Shown here piece after piece: positions 6,428 to 6,523 of a stretch of 6,523 nt of DNA. The notes under the pieces were generated by a model. The model saw only the letters and a program-made list of their open reading frames with translations, had not been told where the DNA came from and searched no databases. This DNA is from JBBRSC01 sp038245795 (GTDB lineage Bacteria > Actinomycetota > Acidimicrobiia > Acidimicrobiales > Microtrichaceae). Position numbers and translations under genes: made by a program. The stretch covers positions 1-6,523 of the forward strand of contig JBBRSC010000194.1 of the NCBI GenBank assembly GCA_038245795.1, read 5' to 3'. Every line of letters starts with the position of its first letter. The stretch's first letter is position 1.

Positions 6428-6523
6428 GTGATCGGCCGTCGCGCGAGCGTCCCCGAACGGCGGGGAACTCCGTCAGACCTGCTGGTCGTCGGACTGGGAA
6501 ACCCCGGCCGCGAGTACGTCGGA
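6428..6523 (+). CDS. pth: Peptidyl-tRNA hydrolase, N-terminal fragment (runs off the window)
   Basis: Pth frees tRNAs from prematurely released peptidyl-tRNA by cutting the ester bond. Only 32 codons are visible. From GTG 6428 the frame reads through a basic leader into LLVVGLGNPGREYVG, the family's first strand and signature. It includes the conserved asparagine (codon 6500-6502) equivalent to E. coli Asn10, and the tyrosine of the G-x-x-Y step. The catalytic histidine lies beyond the edge. The leader before the signature is about 16 residues, longer than in short Pth proteins, but GTG 6428 is the only ATG/GTG/TTG between the rplY stop and the motif. GGA at 6418-6420 is a modest ribosome site. 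Its position after rplY matches the conserved ctc-pth (spoVC) pair. Confidence 0.9.
   Translation, partial: MIGRRASVPERRGTPSDLLVVGLGNPGREYVG

Noticed and set aside
1..6523. Search by eye for CRISPR arrays, insertion sequences, toxin-antitoxin pairs or phage genes
   Set aside because: No regularly spaced repeats, transposase-like frames, target duplications or small paired genes were seen. The genes are ordinary chromosomal housekeeping and polysaccharide genes. The tRNA gene shows no repeated 3'-end copy in the window that would suggest an attachment site.

Overview
This is a GC-rich window (by eye clearly above 60% GC) with all genes on the + strand. Codon use, GTG/TTG starts and the order glmU-prs-rplY(ctc)-pth point to a high-GC Gram-positive, most likely an actinobacterium. 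An acidimicrobial (Ilumatobacter-like) lineage is my guess, but it rests on general resemblance and was not tested by a search.

The left part (1-3400) is the end of a polysaccharide cluster. It opens with the C-terminal piece of a CpsD/Wzc-type P-loop protein whose nucleotide-binding loop is degenerate. A hairpin and a roughly 250-bp intergenic region follow, with a CRP-like palindrome and a weak promoter candidate. Next come a membrane polyprenyl-phosphate glycosyl-1-phosphate transferase, which would start the glycan on a lipid carrier, and an ExoA-like GT2 glycosyltransferase. The GT2 gene overlaps the transferase gene by four bases and would add a later sugar.

The centre holds a tRNA-Gln(UUG) gene at 3466-3538. 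Only 21 nt downstream is the TTG start of glmU. This GlmU has an intact uridylyltransferase domain but ends inside the left-handed beta-helix, before the acetyltransferase active site. The stop is followed at once by the Shine-Dalgarno and start of prs, so this looks like a settled gene end rather than a break.

The right part (4681-6523) continues with complete prs (PRPP synthase), then a 119-bp gap with a good -10 element, then rplY/ctc (ribosomal protein L25, TL5 type), and the first 32 codons of pth (peptidyl-tRNA hydrolase), which runs off the window. The glmU-prs-ctc-pth order is the same as the Bacillus subtilis gcaD-prs-ctc-spoVC block. It joins nucleotide-sugar and PRPP supply to translation genes.

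I do not see a new defence, mobile or CRISPR-like system. The most unusual items are the shortened GlmU and the degenerate P-loop of the CpsD-like protein.
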